A DNA stretch of 64,000 nucleotides, taken from Lentzea aerocolonigenes. GTDB taxonomy: Bacteria; Actinomycetota; Actinomycetes; Mycobacteriales; Pseudonocardiaceae. The stretch covers positions 1 through 64,000 of the forward strand of contig NZ_JYJG01000045.1 in assembly GCF_000955955.1 (NCBI RefSeq), read 5' to 3'. Shown piece by piece: positions 6,783 to 14,598 of this stretch (position 1 is its first letter; each line of letters begins with the position of its first letter). The notes under the pieces are model-generated. The model had not been told where the DNA came from, ran no database searches, and was given only the letters and a program-made list of their open reading frames with translations. The position numbers and the translations under genes are program-made.

Positions 6783-8858
6783 TCAGCCCTCCACCCGGTG
6801 TGACGTCCAGAACGACGTCAGGTCGGTTGAGCCGGCTGCCGCTTGTGCCGCGGCTTTGAACTCCGCGGTGGTGGACACGCCGTACCAGTGCGACTGGGCG
6901 TAGTTGCGAAGCAGGTTCGTCATGGCCGTGTCACCGATGAGCCGGCGCAGGTCGTGCAGCACGCACTTGCCGTAGCCGTACACCACGGCCGAGTACCTGG
7001 AGGAGTGCGTGTCCCAGTAGGCCATCGAGTTGGTCAGCTTCTCGTCGGCCGACTGCCAGGTGATGCCGCAGCCGGAACCGTTGACGCCGCGGTAGAGGTC
7101 AGTGGCGTAGTCGGTGAAGCTCTCGTCCAGCCACGGCGAGCTGTACTCGTCGTCGCCGACGATGCCGTACCACCACTGGTGCGCGATCTCGTGCGGCAGC
7201 GCGACGTTCGACACGAGGTCGAGGACGAAACCGGGGTACTCCATGCCGCCGAACCAGAAGTTGTTGTCCAGCACGATGTCGAGCTCGCCGTAGGGGTAGT
7301 CGCCGAACCGTCCTGAGTGGACGTCGACCGAGTCGGTGGCCAGGGTCAGCATGGAGTTGGCGTCGCTGCTGGAGATCGCGCTCACCGAGTACACGTTCAC
7401 GGCCACGCCCTTGCCGGAGGTCTTGCTGATCTTCTTGAACGGTCCGGCGGCCCAGGCGAAGTCGCGCACCTCGGTGGCGGTGGCACGGGTCGTCGTGGTG
7501 GTGCCGCTGGTGGTCTCGGTCGAGGTTCCGGTGGCCGGGGTGAGCAGGCTGGTGGGGTGCACCAGGGTCACGTCGAAGTCACCGATGACGGTGTAGAACG
7601 ACTCGCCGTTGTTGGTGTACGGGTCCAGGTGCCAGCCGGCACCGTCGCGCACCGCGAGCACGGGCAGCGCGTTGCCGATCATGTTGAACGCTCCGTCGTG
7701 ACCGAAGCGGTCGGCGCCGCCGGGGACGACGATCTTGAGGTCGAACGCGACGGTGGCGGACTGGTTCTGCGCCAGCGGGGTGGGCAGGGTGATCTTCAGG
7801 GCGGTGCAGTTCACGCTGAGCGCGGCGGGTGTGCCGCCGGTGACGTTCGTGACGGTGATCGGGGTCGTCGGGCAGGAGCCGTGGTAGTTGTCCCACAGCC
7901 GCAGGTACACCTCGGGCAGCGTGGCCGGGGAGGCGTTGGTGAAGCTCACCGACTGGTGGCCGGTCCAGGTGTCGCCGGAGCTGTTCGACGTCAGATTGGC
8001 CGTGTACGCGGGCTTGATCGGTGTGCGAGTGGTGTCGGCCTGCGCCGGCGTGACGGTCCAGGTGAAGGTCGCACTGCCGGTGTGGCCACCGGGGTCCTTC
8101 GCCGTGACTGTGACCGACGAGGTTCCCGCCGAGGTGGGCGTGCCGGTGATCTTGCCGGTGCTCGCGCCGATCGACAGCCCCGCGGGCAGCCCGGTCGCGG
8201 TGTAGGTCAGGGCGTCGCCCTGCGGGTCGCTCGCCTGGAGCTGCAGCGAGACGGGCTGCCCGGCCGCCGTCGTCTGGTTGCCCGGCGACGTCACGGCCGG
8301 GGATTGAACGCTCCCACCCGCGGTGGTCAACGAGAAGTCGTCGAGCACGAAGTCGGTGGCAAGTCCGGAGTCCTCGGTGCCGGTGAACTTGAGCGTCACG
8401 GTCTGACCGAGGTAGCGCGACAGGTCGACGGTGCGCCGCACGTACCCCGCGGCCTGGTCCACATTGGAGTAGCTGGCCAAGGTGTCGGACCCGGCCTGCA
8501 GCACCAAGGTGTCATAGCGGGTGCTGGTCGTCTCCTTGGTGTCGATGTGGAGCCAGTAGGTCAACGTCGCCGACGCGCAGCCGGCGGGCAGCGTCACGGA
8601 CTGGGACAGCGTGTCGGTGTGGGTCGAGCCGTATCCGTCCAGCCAGGCGATCTTGGTGCCACCGTGCGCGGGCTCGCCGGCCGTGGCACTTGAGATGACA
8701 CCGCTGGTCGCCGACCACGGCGCGGCGCCGGATTCGAAGCCGCCGTTGCCCATCACCTGGTCACCGCAGGCCGCGCCTGCCGCCGGTGCGGCCAGCGCAA
8801 TCAGCCCGGATGCGCTCACGGTCAGCGCAAGGCACGCAGAAAACACCCTCGTTCGCAT
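6783..8858 (-). CDS. Secreted M1-family metallopeptidase with accessory domains
   Basis: A 691-residue secreted aminopeptidase-like enzyme. ATG at 8858 is preceded by AAAGGG and starts a Sec signal peptide. Residues about 35-185 form a beta-sandwich accessory domain (NGGFESGAAPW ... FVLDDFSL) that also occurs at the C-terminus of the divergent M4 protease. Next is an Ig-like putative cadherin/He_PIG domain (LTYTATGLPAGLSI). The catalytic part has GGMEY, corresponding to the GAMEN exopeptidase loop, and the zinc site H556-E557-x2-H560 with E579 in WLDESFTDY. It probably degrades extracellular peptides. The altered GxMEN and the shared domain suggest a specialised substrate. Expression may be co-controlled with the M4 gene from the common 384-bp spacer. 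Confidence 0.88.
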   Translation of the reverse strand: MRTRVFSACLALTVSASGLIALAAPAAGAACGDQVMGNGGFESGAAPWSATSGVISSATAGEPAHGGTKIAWLDGYGSTHTDTLSQSVTLPAGCASATLTYWLHIDTKETTSTRYDTLVLQAGSDTLASYSNVDQAAGYVRRTVDLSRYLGQTVTLKFTGTEDSGLATDFVLDDFSLTTAGGSVQSPAVTSPGNQTTAAGQPVSLQLQASDPQGDALTYTATGLPAGLSIGASTGKITGTPTSAGTSSVTVTAKDPGGHTGSATFTWTVTPAQADTTRTPIKPAYTANLTSNSSGDTWTGHQSVSFTNASPATLPEVYLRLWDNYHGSCPTTPITVTNVTGGTPAALSVNCTALKITLPTPLAQNQSATVAFDLKIVVPGGADRFGHDGAFNMIGNALPVLAVRDGAGWHLDPYTNNGESFYTVIGDFDVTLVHPTSLLTPATGTSTETTSGTTTTTRATATEVRDFAWAAGPFKKISKTSGKGVAVNVYSVSAISSSDANSMLTLATDSVDVHSGRFGDYPYGELDIVLDNNFWFGGMEYPGFVLDLVSNVALPHEIAHQWWYGIVGDDEYSSPWLDESFTDYATDLYRGVNGSGCGITWQSADEKLTNSMAYWDTHSSRYSAVVYGYGKCVLHDLRRLIGDTAMTNLLRNYAQSHWYGVSTTAEFKAAAQAAAGSTDLTSFWTSHRVEG

Positions 8859-9242
8859 GAGGTCGCCCTTTCCGTTCACCCCGCCCATCGGGGTGCCGCA
8901 CAGCTTTGTTTCCGCTGACGCGCTCGACTACCCGTCATAGGTATTGTTTTCCGAACGATCCTCAAGCGATGACAAAGACTGCTTCTTCTTGCCGTCAAGA
9001 CCGGCGTGGGCAGGCACGATAGGTCGCCATCGAACGGCGATCAAGGGTGTGATCAGACATTGTCCGAAGGTGGACATCGTCAACAGCGACATTGTTTTAC
9101 CAGTTTGATGAATGTGAAAAGAGACTTCCCGATCACCGCAGAACGCGATGTACCGTTCCTGACCACGAACGGCCGATCGCCGTTCACTCCCTGCATTTCC
9201 TGAATACCGGATCCCGTCCGGAACTCAGGGAAAGGACCGCTG
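8859..9242. promoter_or_regulatory. Bidirectional promoter region of two protease genes
   Basis: This 384-bp spacer separates the divergent M1 and M4 protease genes and must contain both promoters. It is clearly less GC-rich than the genes, mainly at 8935-9150 (for example tattgttttccg and attgttttacc). The M4 gene has a good ribosome binding site (AAAGGA, 7 bases before its ATG). I cannot identify a specific operator by eye. Confidence 0.6.
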
Positions 9243-11318
9243 ATGAAATCCTCGCAACGCCTCCTCGCCATCGCCGGCGCGGTGGCGGTCGGCGCGGCCC
9301 TGGTCGGGACCGCACTCGCGTCCCCGCACGCCGCACCGCCCACCACACCCTCGGTGTCCCCGGCTCAGGCCAGGGACAACGCCCACAACGCGGCCGCGAG
9401 CCTCGTGGCCGACCGGCCCGCCGCACTGGCCGCCGCGGACGACGACACCTTCGTGGAGACGAAGGTCGAGTCCGGCCCCGGCGTGCAGTTCGTCAACTAC
9501 GCCAGGAAGCACAAGGGTCTGCCCGTCGTCGACGGCGACCTGGTCGTGCAGACCGACCCGTCCGGCCGGGTCCTGTTCACCTCGGTGGCACAGGACCGGC
9601 CGATCACCGGGATCAACCCGCACGCGAAGCTGGATCAGGCGCAGGCCGCGCAGGTGGCCGCCGCGCAGCTGTCCGAAGTGGACTCGGCACAGGCTCCTGT
9701 CCTGTCCGTGCTGGCAGCGCAGAACAAGCTCGTGTGGAACACCAGGGTCGCGGGCACCAAGGACGGGGAGCCGTCGGTGCTGGACGTCTACGTCGACGCG
9801 CAGACGGGCGCGGTCGCCGGTACGAGTGAACACGTCGTCGAAGGCACCGGCGACTCCGCCTACAGCGGCACGGTGACCATCGGCACCACCAACTCCGGTG
9901 GCACCTACAAGATGCAGGACCCGAACCAGACCTCCGTGGTGTGTCAGGACGCGGCGAACAACACGACGTTCTCCGGTTCCGACGACGCGTGGGGCAACGG
10001 CGATGCCACCAGCAGGGAAACCGGCTGTGTGGACGCGCTCTTCGCCGCGGAGAAGGAACGGGAGATGCTGTCCCAGTGGCTGGGGCGCAACGGCTTCGAC
10101 GGCAACGGCGGCGGCTGGCCGATCCGGGTCGGCCTGGACGACGTGAACGCCTACTACAACGGTTACGAGATCCAGATCGGGCACAGCCAGGGCACGAGCA
10201 AGTGGATCTCCGCGATCGACGTGGTGGGCCATGAGGCCGGCCACGGCGTCGACGACCACACCGGCAGCGGCGGCGTCTCCGGTGGTGGCACCCGGGAGTT
10301 CATCGCGGACGCGCTGGGCACGTCGACGGAGTTCTTCATCAACGCGTCGACGAACGACACGCCGGACTACACCATCGGCGAGAGCGTGAACCTGGTGGGA
10401 GCGGGTCCGATCCGCTACATGTACAAGCCGTCGCTGGTCTCCGGCCACCCGGACTGCTACTCGAGCAGCGTGCCGAACGCGGAGGTGCACGCCGCCGCTG
10501 GCCCCGGCAACCACTGGTTCTACCTCCTCGCCGAGGGCACCAACCCGGGCAGCGGCAAGCCCACCAGCGCCACCTGCAACGGCACGAGCAACCTCGCCGG
10601 CATCGGCATCAAGGACGCGCAGAAGATCCTCTACGGCGCGATGCAGCTGAAGACCAGCGGCAGCAACTACGGCAAGTACCGCACCTGGACGCTGCAGTCG
10701 GCGAAGACGCTGTTCCCGAACAGCTGCGACATGTTCAACAAGGTCAAGGCGGCCTGGGACGCGGTGAGCCTGGGCGCGCAGACCGGTGAGCCGACCTGCT
10801 CCGGTACCCCCACCACGACCACTCCGCCGACCAGCACCACGACCCCGAAGCCGCCGACCGGCTGCTCGGGCCAGAAGCTGACCAACGGCGGCTTCGAGTC
10901 CGGCGCGACCGGCTGGTCGGGCACCACGGGCGCGATCGGCCAGTGGGGCGGCTCCGGCCAGCCCGCGCACGGCGGCACCTACGACGCCTGGCTCGCCGGG
11001 TACGGCTACGCGGCCACCGACACGCTGTCCCAGAACATCACCATCCCGGCAGGCTGCAAGGCCACGCTGGCGTTCTGGCTCCACATCGACACCGCGGAGA
11101 CGACCACCAGTGCCGTCTACGACAAGCTGACCGTCCAAGCTGGATCGACCACGCTCGCGACGTACTCGAACCTCAACAAGGGAACGGGTTACACGCAGAA
11201 GAGCATCGACCTGTCCGCGTTCGCCGGGCAGACCGTGACGATCAAGTTCACCGGTGCCGAGGACTCCTCTCTCAAGACGTCGTTCGTGCTGGACGACGCA
11301 GCTGTGAACCTGAGCTGA
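9243..11318 (+). CDS. Secreted M4 (thermolysin-like) metalloprotease
   Basis: A 691-residue secreted zinc endopeptidase. It has a Sec signal peptide, an N-terminal FTP/PepSY-type propeptide (VQFVNYARKHKGLPVVDGD), then the M4 catalytic domain with H330-E331-x2-H334 in VVGHEAGHGVDDH and the probable third ligand E352 in GGTREFIADALG. A Thr/Pro linker around residue 525 leads to a C-terminal beta-sandwich domain (NGGFESGATGW ... SFVLDDAAV), probably for substrate or cell-surface binding. The propeptide should be removed during secretion. The same C-terminal domain type is N-terminal in the divergent M1 protease. A strong hairpin follows the stop. Confidence 0.92.
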   Translation: MKSSQRLLAIAGAVAVGAALVGTALASPHAAPPTTPSVSPAQARDNAHNAAASLVADRPAALAAADDDTFVETKVESGPGVQFVNYARKHKGLPVVDGDLVVQTDPSGRVLFTSVAQDRPITGINPHAKLDQAQAAQVAAAQLSEVDSAQAPVLSVLAAQNKLVWNTRVAGTKDGEPSVLDVYVDAQTGAVAGTSEHVVEGTGDSAYSGTVTIGTTNSGGTYKMQDPNQTSVVCQDAANNTTFSGSDDAWGNGDATSRETGCVDALFAAEKEREMLSQWLGRNGFDGNGGGWPIRVGLDDVNAYYNGYEIQIGHSQGTSKWISAIDVVGHEAGHGVDDHTGSGGVSGGGTREFIADALGTSTEFFINASTNDTPDYTIGESVNLVGAGPIRYMYKPSLVSGHPDCYSSSVPNAEVHAAAGPGNHWFYLLAEGTNPGSGKPTSATCNGTSNLAGIGIKDAQKILYGAMQLKTSGSNYGKYRTWTLQSAKTLFPNSCDMFNKVKAAWDAVSLGAQTGEPTCSGTPTTTTPPTSTTTPKPPTGCSGQKLTNGGFESGATGWSGTTGAIGQWGGSGQPAHGGTYDAWLAGYGYAATDTLSQNITIPAGCKATLAFWLHIDTAETTTSAVYDKLTVQAGSTTLATYSNLNKGTGYTQKSIDLSAFAGQTVTIKFTGAEDSSLKTSFVLDDAAVNLS

Positions 11319-11330
11319 CCGAGGCAGCGC

Positions 11331-11362
11331 GAGACCGGGCGGGGAAACCCCCGCCCGGTCTC
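11331..11362 (+). terminator. Strong hairpin after the M4 protease gene
   Basis: A perfect 14-bp stem (GAGACCGGGCGGGG pairing with its complement) with a 4-base loop starts 12 bases after the stop codon. There is no long T-run, as is common in actinomycete terminators. It sits between convergent genes and may act in both directions. Confidence 0.8.
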
Positions 11363-11376
11363 GTCGTGTGACGGGG

Positions 11377-12341
11377 CTACAGCCAGCCGCGGTGCGCCGC
11401 GACGACGCCGGCCTGGAACCTGGTGTCCACGCCGAGCGCGTACATCAGCGCGGTGAGCCTGCGGCCGACTGTTCGCTCGGTGATGCCGAGGGCTCTGGCG
11501 ATGGCACGGTCCTTCATCCCGGCCGCGAGCAACGTGAGCAGCTCACGGTCACGCGCGTTCAGTCCGTCATCCGGCGGTGGCGTCAGGTCGACCGGGACCG
11601 CCCTCGCCCAGAGCAGCTCGAAGTACGCGACCAGAATGTCCACAATGGCCGGTGCGCGCACGAGCAACCGCACCGAGCCACCGCAGTCGTCGCCGGACAC
11701 GGGAATCATGGCGACGCGGCGGTCCGCGATCACCATCTTCGCCGTGGTGTCCGGGAGAATCCGCGCCTGCTCCCCGCCGCGATCAGGTGGCGCACGTCGT
11801 CGACGGCCTCCTGCCAGGACATCCCGGCGAGCGAGTAGACGCACCGGTAGGACACTCCTGCCGCGAGCTGCGCGAGCTCGATCGGGTTCGGGATCGACCG
11901 GTCGTGCGGAAAGGGCGGCGACAGCACGCCGGCCACCTCGGTGCGAGCGTTCAGCTGGACACCGGCGAACGCAGCCACCGCCGCCTCGGTCCCCTCGACC
12001 AGCTCCACCCCGGCCCCGGCGCTGTGGCCCGCCTCGCGGTGCAGCCCGGCGACGAGCTTCGCGACTTCGACCTGCATCGCCGCCAGTTCGCCGCGCCGGC
12101 GCTGAATCAACGCGTTGAGCGCGCCTTCCGCGGCGATGGGGATGAACGGTCCGTTCTCGGTGCGGCCGAACTGGTAGACGAGCGTGGCCGTGACCAACTC
12201 GGCCAATGCGCACCGCACCGCTTCCACGGGAGCACTCACGTGTTCGGCCAGCCGTTCGGCGGTGGCTTGCTTGAGCTGCAGCAGCGCCAGGTCGACGGTG
12301 TTGGAGAGCTCGTCGAGCCTGGCGGGTTCGAGCAGGAACAT
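11377..12341 (-). pseudogene. LuxR-type regulator gene with a frameshift
   Basis: Two minus-strand frames together encode one regulator of about 321 residues, close to the intact 314-residue paralogue at 40280-41224. The N-terminal frame (from 12341) has a TrmB-like helical start and the middle sensor part up to DDVRHLIAAG. The C-terminal frame continues QARILPDTTAKMVIADRR and VRAPAIVDILVAYFELLW, then a LuxR-type HTH (LNARDRELLTLLAAGMKD ... ITERTVGRRLTALM). The break lies at a run of four C (G on the coding strand) at 11772-11775, where one more base would restore the frame. It may be a sequencing error, a true inactivation, or a slippage site. It is next to secreted protease and glycosidase genes. 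Confidence 0.82.
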
Positions 12342-12371
12342 CGCAACCTCGGGTGGGTCAGAGGTCAGTAG

Positions 12372-12412
12372 AAAAAATCATCGCCAGATCGGGGCACCGA
12401 CCTGGCGATGAT
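12372..12412 (-). terminator. Intrinsic terminator of the alpha-galactosidase gene
   Basis: An 11-bp stem (12377-12387 with 12402-12412, ATCATCGCCAG and complement) is followed, in the minus direction, by six T. This is an unusually classical rho-independent terminator for this GC-rich DNA. A second small hairpin with ATCGCGGG arms lies just before it at about 12418-12439. Confidence 0.82.
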
Positions 12413-12453
12413 CATGGATCGCGGGATCACGCCCGCGATGAGGAACAGGCCGG

Positions 12454-14463
12454 TCAGGCCACCTTGACGGCGAAGACGCGAACGCTCGGCGCGTTCGGCA
12501 GGGTGATCGACACCAGCGTCTTCCCGGACGTGATCGGCACCGACCTCGTGTACAGGCAGTACGCCGTGCTCGTGCTCGTCAGGCCGTTGGTGTCGTTGCG
12601 CCCCAACACTTTGAACGCGACTGTGGCCGGGTAGGTCGCCGCGCTCGCGCAGCTCCAGCTGGGGAAGCCCCACGACGAGCTGCTGGACGTGCCGTCGCTG
12701 TAGTTGAGGCGGATCGTCCCACCGGCTTCGCCGGTACCTGAGGCGCCGAGGAAGTTCACCTTCGAGCCGGTGTAGCGGTACTCGATCGTCTGTCCTACCG
12801 GCTTCACGGAGTCGAAGTTCCCGGAGGTCGTGCTGGGCCACGTGTAGGAGACGCCGCCGAGGGTGACGGTCTGGCCGGCCTTGACGCTGAGCGCCGTCCC
12901 GTCCGGCAGCTGGGCGTTGGCGGCCAGCCGGTCGGACGACAGGGTGCGGCCGCTCGCGTCCCAGGTGCCCGCGGTCGGCGCGTCGCTGTCGGTGATCGCG
13001 GTGGCGTTGCGGGCGTGCGAACCGTCGGGGCCGGCGTTCCAGCCGGAGTAGGTGGCGGTGGAACTGACCTTCAGGCGGTACATGACGGCCGTGGCCGCGG
13101 GGACCGTGACGCTGAAGCCGCCGTTCGCGTCGATCGACGTGATGTCGGGGCCGAGGATCGTCGTGAGCGTGAAGTTCTTCGCGGACGTCCCGATCACCGA
13201 GCCCTTCGTGGTGGCGGTGACCGGCGCCGTGGCCGACCGGTTCATGATCGCGACCGCGTAGTCGCCGTTGCTCAACGGCTTGGCGAAGACGTCGTAGCCG
13301 GTGCCCTGAGCGACTCGCTTCGCCGGAATCGCCAGCGAATCCTGGCCCACCGCGATCAGACTGGGCTTCTTCATGAGGTTCGCCTGCGTCGACGAGATCG
13401 CACCGCTGGCGGTGGAGTTGCGCACCATCGCGACCATGTGGCTGTTCTGCATCGCCCACATCGCGTAGCCGCCGAGCTTGCTGTCGGTCGCCATCGCCGA
13501 GTCGTCGAAGTACAGCCGGTCGGGGTCGAGGAAGTGGCCCTGCTTGCCGTAGGAGCGCAACGCGTTGGTCATGTCCACGAGCCCGACGGTGCCTGCCCAA
13601 CTGGTCCCGCCGACGTCACCGCCGATGCGGTAGGCGTGTCCCGCGGGCACGACGCTGTCCATCAGACGCTTGTACAGCGCCGTGTCGTAGGTGTCGTTGC
13701 TCCAGTTCGCGTACGCCGGAGCGGAGATGTTGAGCACCATCGACCGGCGCTTCGTGGCGTCGGCGGCGGACTTGACGGCGTTGATCGCGGTGGCGGCGCG
13801 CCGCGCCGACTCGATGGCCGTGTCGATCTCGAGGTCGGAGTCGAGGTGGGTGAAGCAGCACTTGTTCGTCGTGTTCGGCTCACCGCAGTAGTCGAGTTTG
13901 ATGTAGTCCGCGCCGACGCTCGCGAAGAACGCGAAGTCCTTCTGGAAGTTGTCGTAGCTGCCGGGAGACGCCACCCGCCCGCCCGAGTCGCACATGTACT
14001 TGCCGCCGCTGGCGTAGACGCCGAAGAACATCCCCTTGCCGTGCAGGTGGTCCCCGACGTCCTTCAGGCCGTTGGGGTACTTCGTCGGCGACGGGATGAG
14101 GTTGCCCGTGATCTTGTCGCGGCCGCTCGCGCAGTTCGGCACGACGGTGGCGTTCGCGTCCCAGTCGGTGCAGTCGGACCGGACCGCCCAGGTGTCGTCG
14201 AACGAGACCGTGTTCCAGCCCAGGTCGGCCAGACCGGTGGAGACGGCGTCATCGGCCGTCTTCTTCATGCTGGCCGCGGTGGTCTTGGACCAGGACTCCG
14301 AGCGCAGGATCATCCGCGGTTTGGTCGCGTAGGAATGATCGATGTTGACCGTGTCGTCCGGAACGGTTCGCGAGAGTGCGACTGCCTGTTGCGAGGCCAT
14401 CGCCACGGTGACGGCGGCGAGAAGTGCCGTCGCGGTGATCAGGGGCCATTTCGACGGGTGCAT
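12454..14463 (-). CDS. Secreted GH27 alpha-galactosidase
   Basis: A 669-residue secreted glycosidase. The ATG at 14463 is preceded by AGGAG at 7 bases and starts a Sec signal peptide. The catalytic barrel matches GH27: LGWNTVSFDDTW near the N-terminus, nucleophile D191 in YIKLDYCGE, and a candidate acid/base D283 in RIGGDVGGTSW. A beta domain follows (around residues 395-470), and the C-terminal 190 residues form a carbohydrate-binding-like module (VKPVGQTIEYRYTG, GGTIRLNYSDGTSS). It should release alpha-linked galactose (or a related sugar) from polysaccharides outside the cell. It is downstream of the DUF5107 gene, each with its own hairpin terminator, and near a sugar ABC importer that may take up products. 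Confidence 0.85.
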   Translation of the reverse strand: MHPSKWPLITATALLAAVTVAMASQQAVALSRTVPDDTVNIDHSYATKPRMILRSESWSKTTAASMKKTADDAVSTGLADLGWNTVSFDDTWAVRSDCTDWDANATVVPNCASGRDKITGNLIPSPTKYPNGLKDVGDHLHGKGMFFGVYASGGKYMCDSGGRVASPGSYDNFQKDFAFFASVGADYIKLDYCGEPNTTNKCCFTHLDSDLEIDTAIESARRAATAINAVKSAADATKRRSMVLNISAPAYANWSNDTYDTALYKRLMDSVVPAGHAYRIGGDVGGTSWAGTVGLVDMTNALRSYGKQGHFLDPDRLYFDDSAMATDSKLGGYAMWAMQNSHMVAMVRNSTASGAISSTQANLMKKPSLIAVGQDSLAIPAKRVAQGTGYDVFAKPLSNGDYAVAIMNRSATAPVTATTKGSVIGTSAKNFTLTTILGPDITSIDANGGFSVTVPAATAVMYRLKVSSTATYSGWNAGPDGSHARNATAITDSDAPTAGTWDASGRTLSSDRLAANAQLPDGTALSVKAGQTVTLGGVSYTWPSTTSGNFDSVKPVGQTIEYRYTGSKVNFLGASGTGEAGGTIRLNYSDGTSSSSSWGFPSWSCASAATYPATVAFKVLGRNDTNGLTSTSTAYCLYTRSVPITSGKTLVSITLPNAPSVRVFAVKVA

Positions 14464-14499
14464 GAACGGACTCCTCGGTTCGTGCTGCGGAAGCGGGGT

Positions 14500-14531
14500 G
14501 GGAGCCGCCCTGCAGGGGTGGGACGGCTCCC
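14500..14531. other. Inverted repeat upstream of alpha-galactosidase
   Basis: GGGAGCCG at 14500-14507 pairs with CGGCTCCC at 14524-14531 across a 16-base loop. It lies 37 bases upstream of the alpha-galactosidase start. It could be an operator, or a second terminator element for the upstream gene. Confidence 0.4.
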
Positions 14532-14557
14532 GTGTTCAGAAGTGGCTTGGAGAAGGG

Positions 14558-14590
14558 CGTGGCCGGCGAGACGGCGGTTCACCGGCCACG
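14558..14590 (-). terminator. Hairpin after the DUF5107 gene
   Basis: A perfect 9-bp stem (CGTGGCCGG at 14558-14566 with CCGGCCACG at 14582-14590) begins nine bases after the DUF5107 stop codon in the minus direction. There is no T-run. Confidence 0.6.
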
Positions 14591-14598
14591 AGCAGGGG

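Noticed and set aside
7317..8693. 458-residue plus-strand frame
   Set aside because: Shadow of the M1 peptidase gene; Gly/Arg-rich low-complexity product.
12372..12440. Riboswitch or attenuator
   Set aside because: The hairpin followed by a T-run lies after the alpha-galactosidase stop, which fits a plain terminator.
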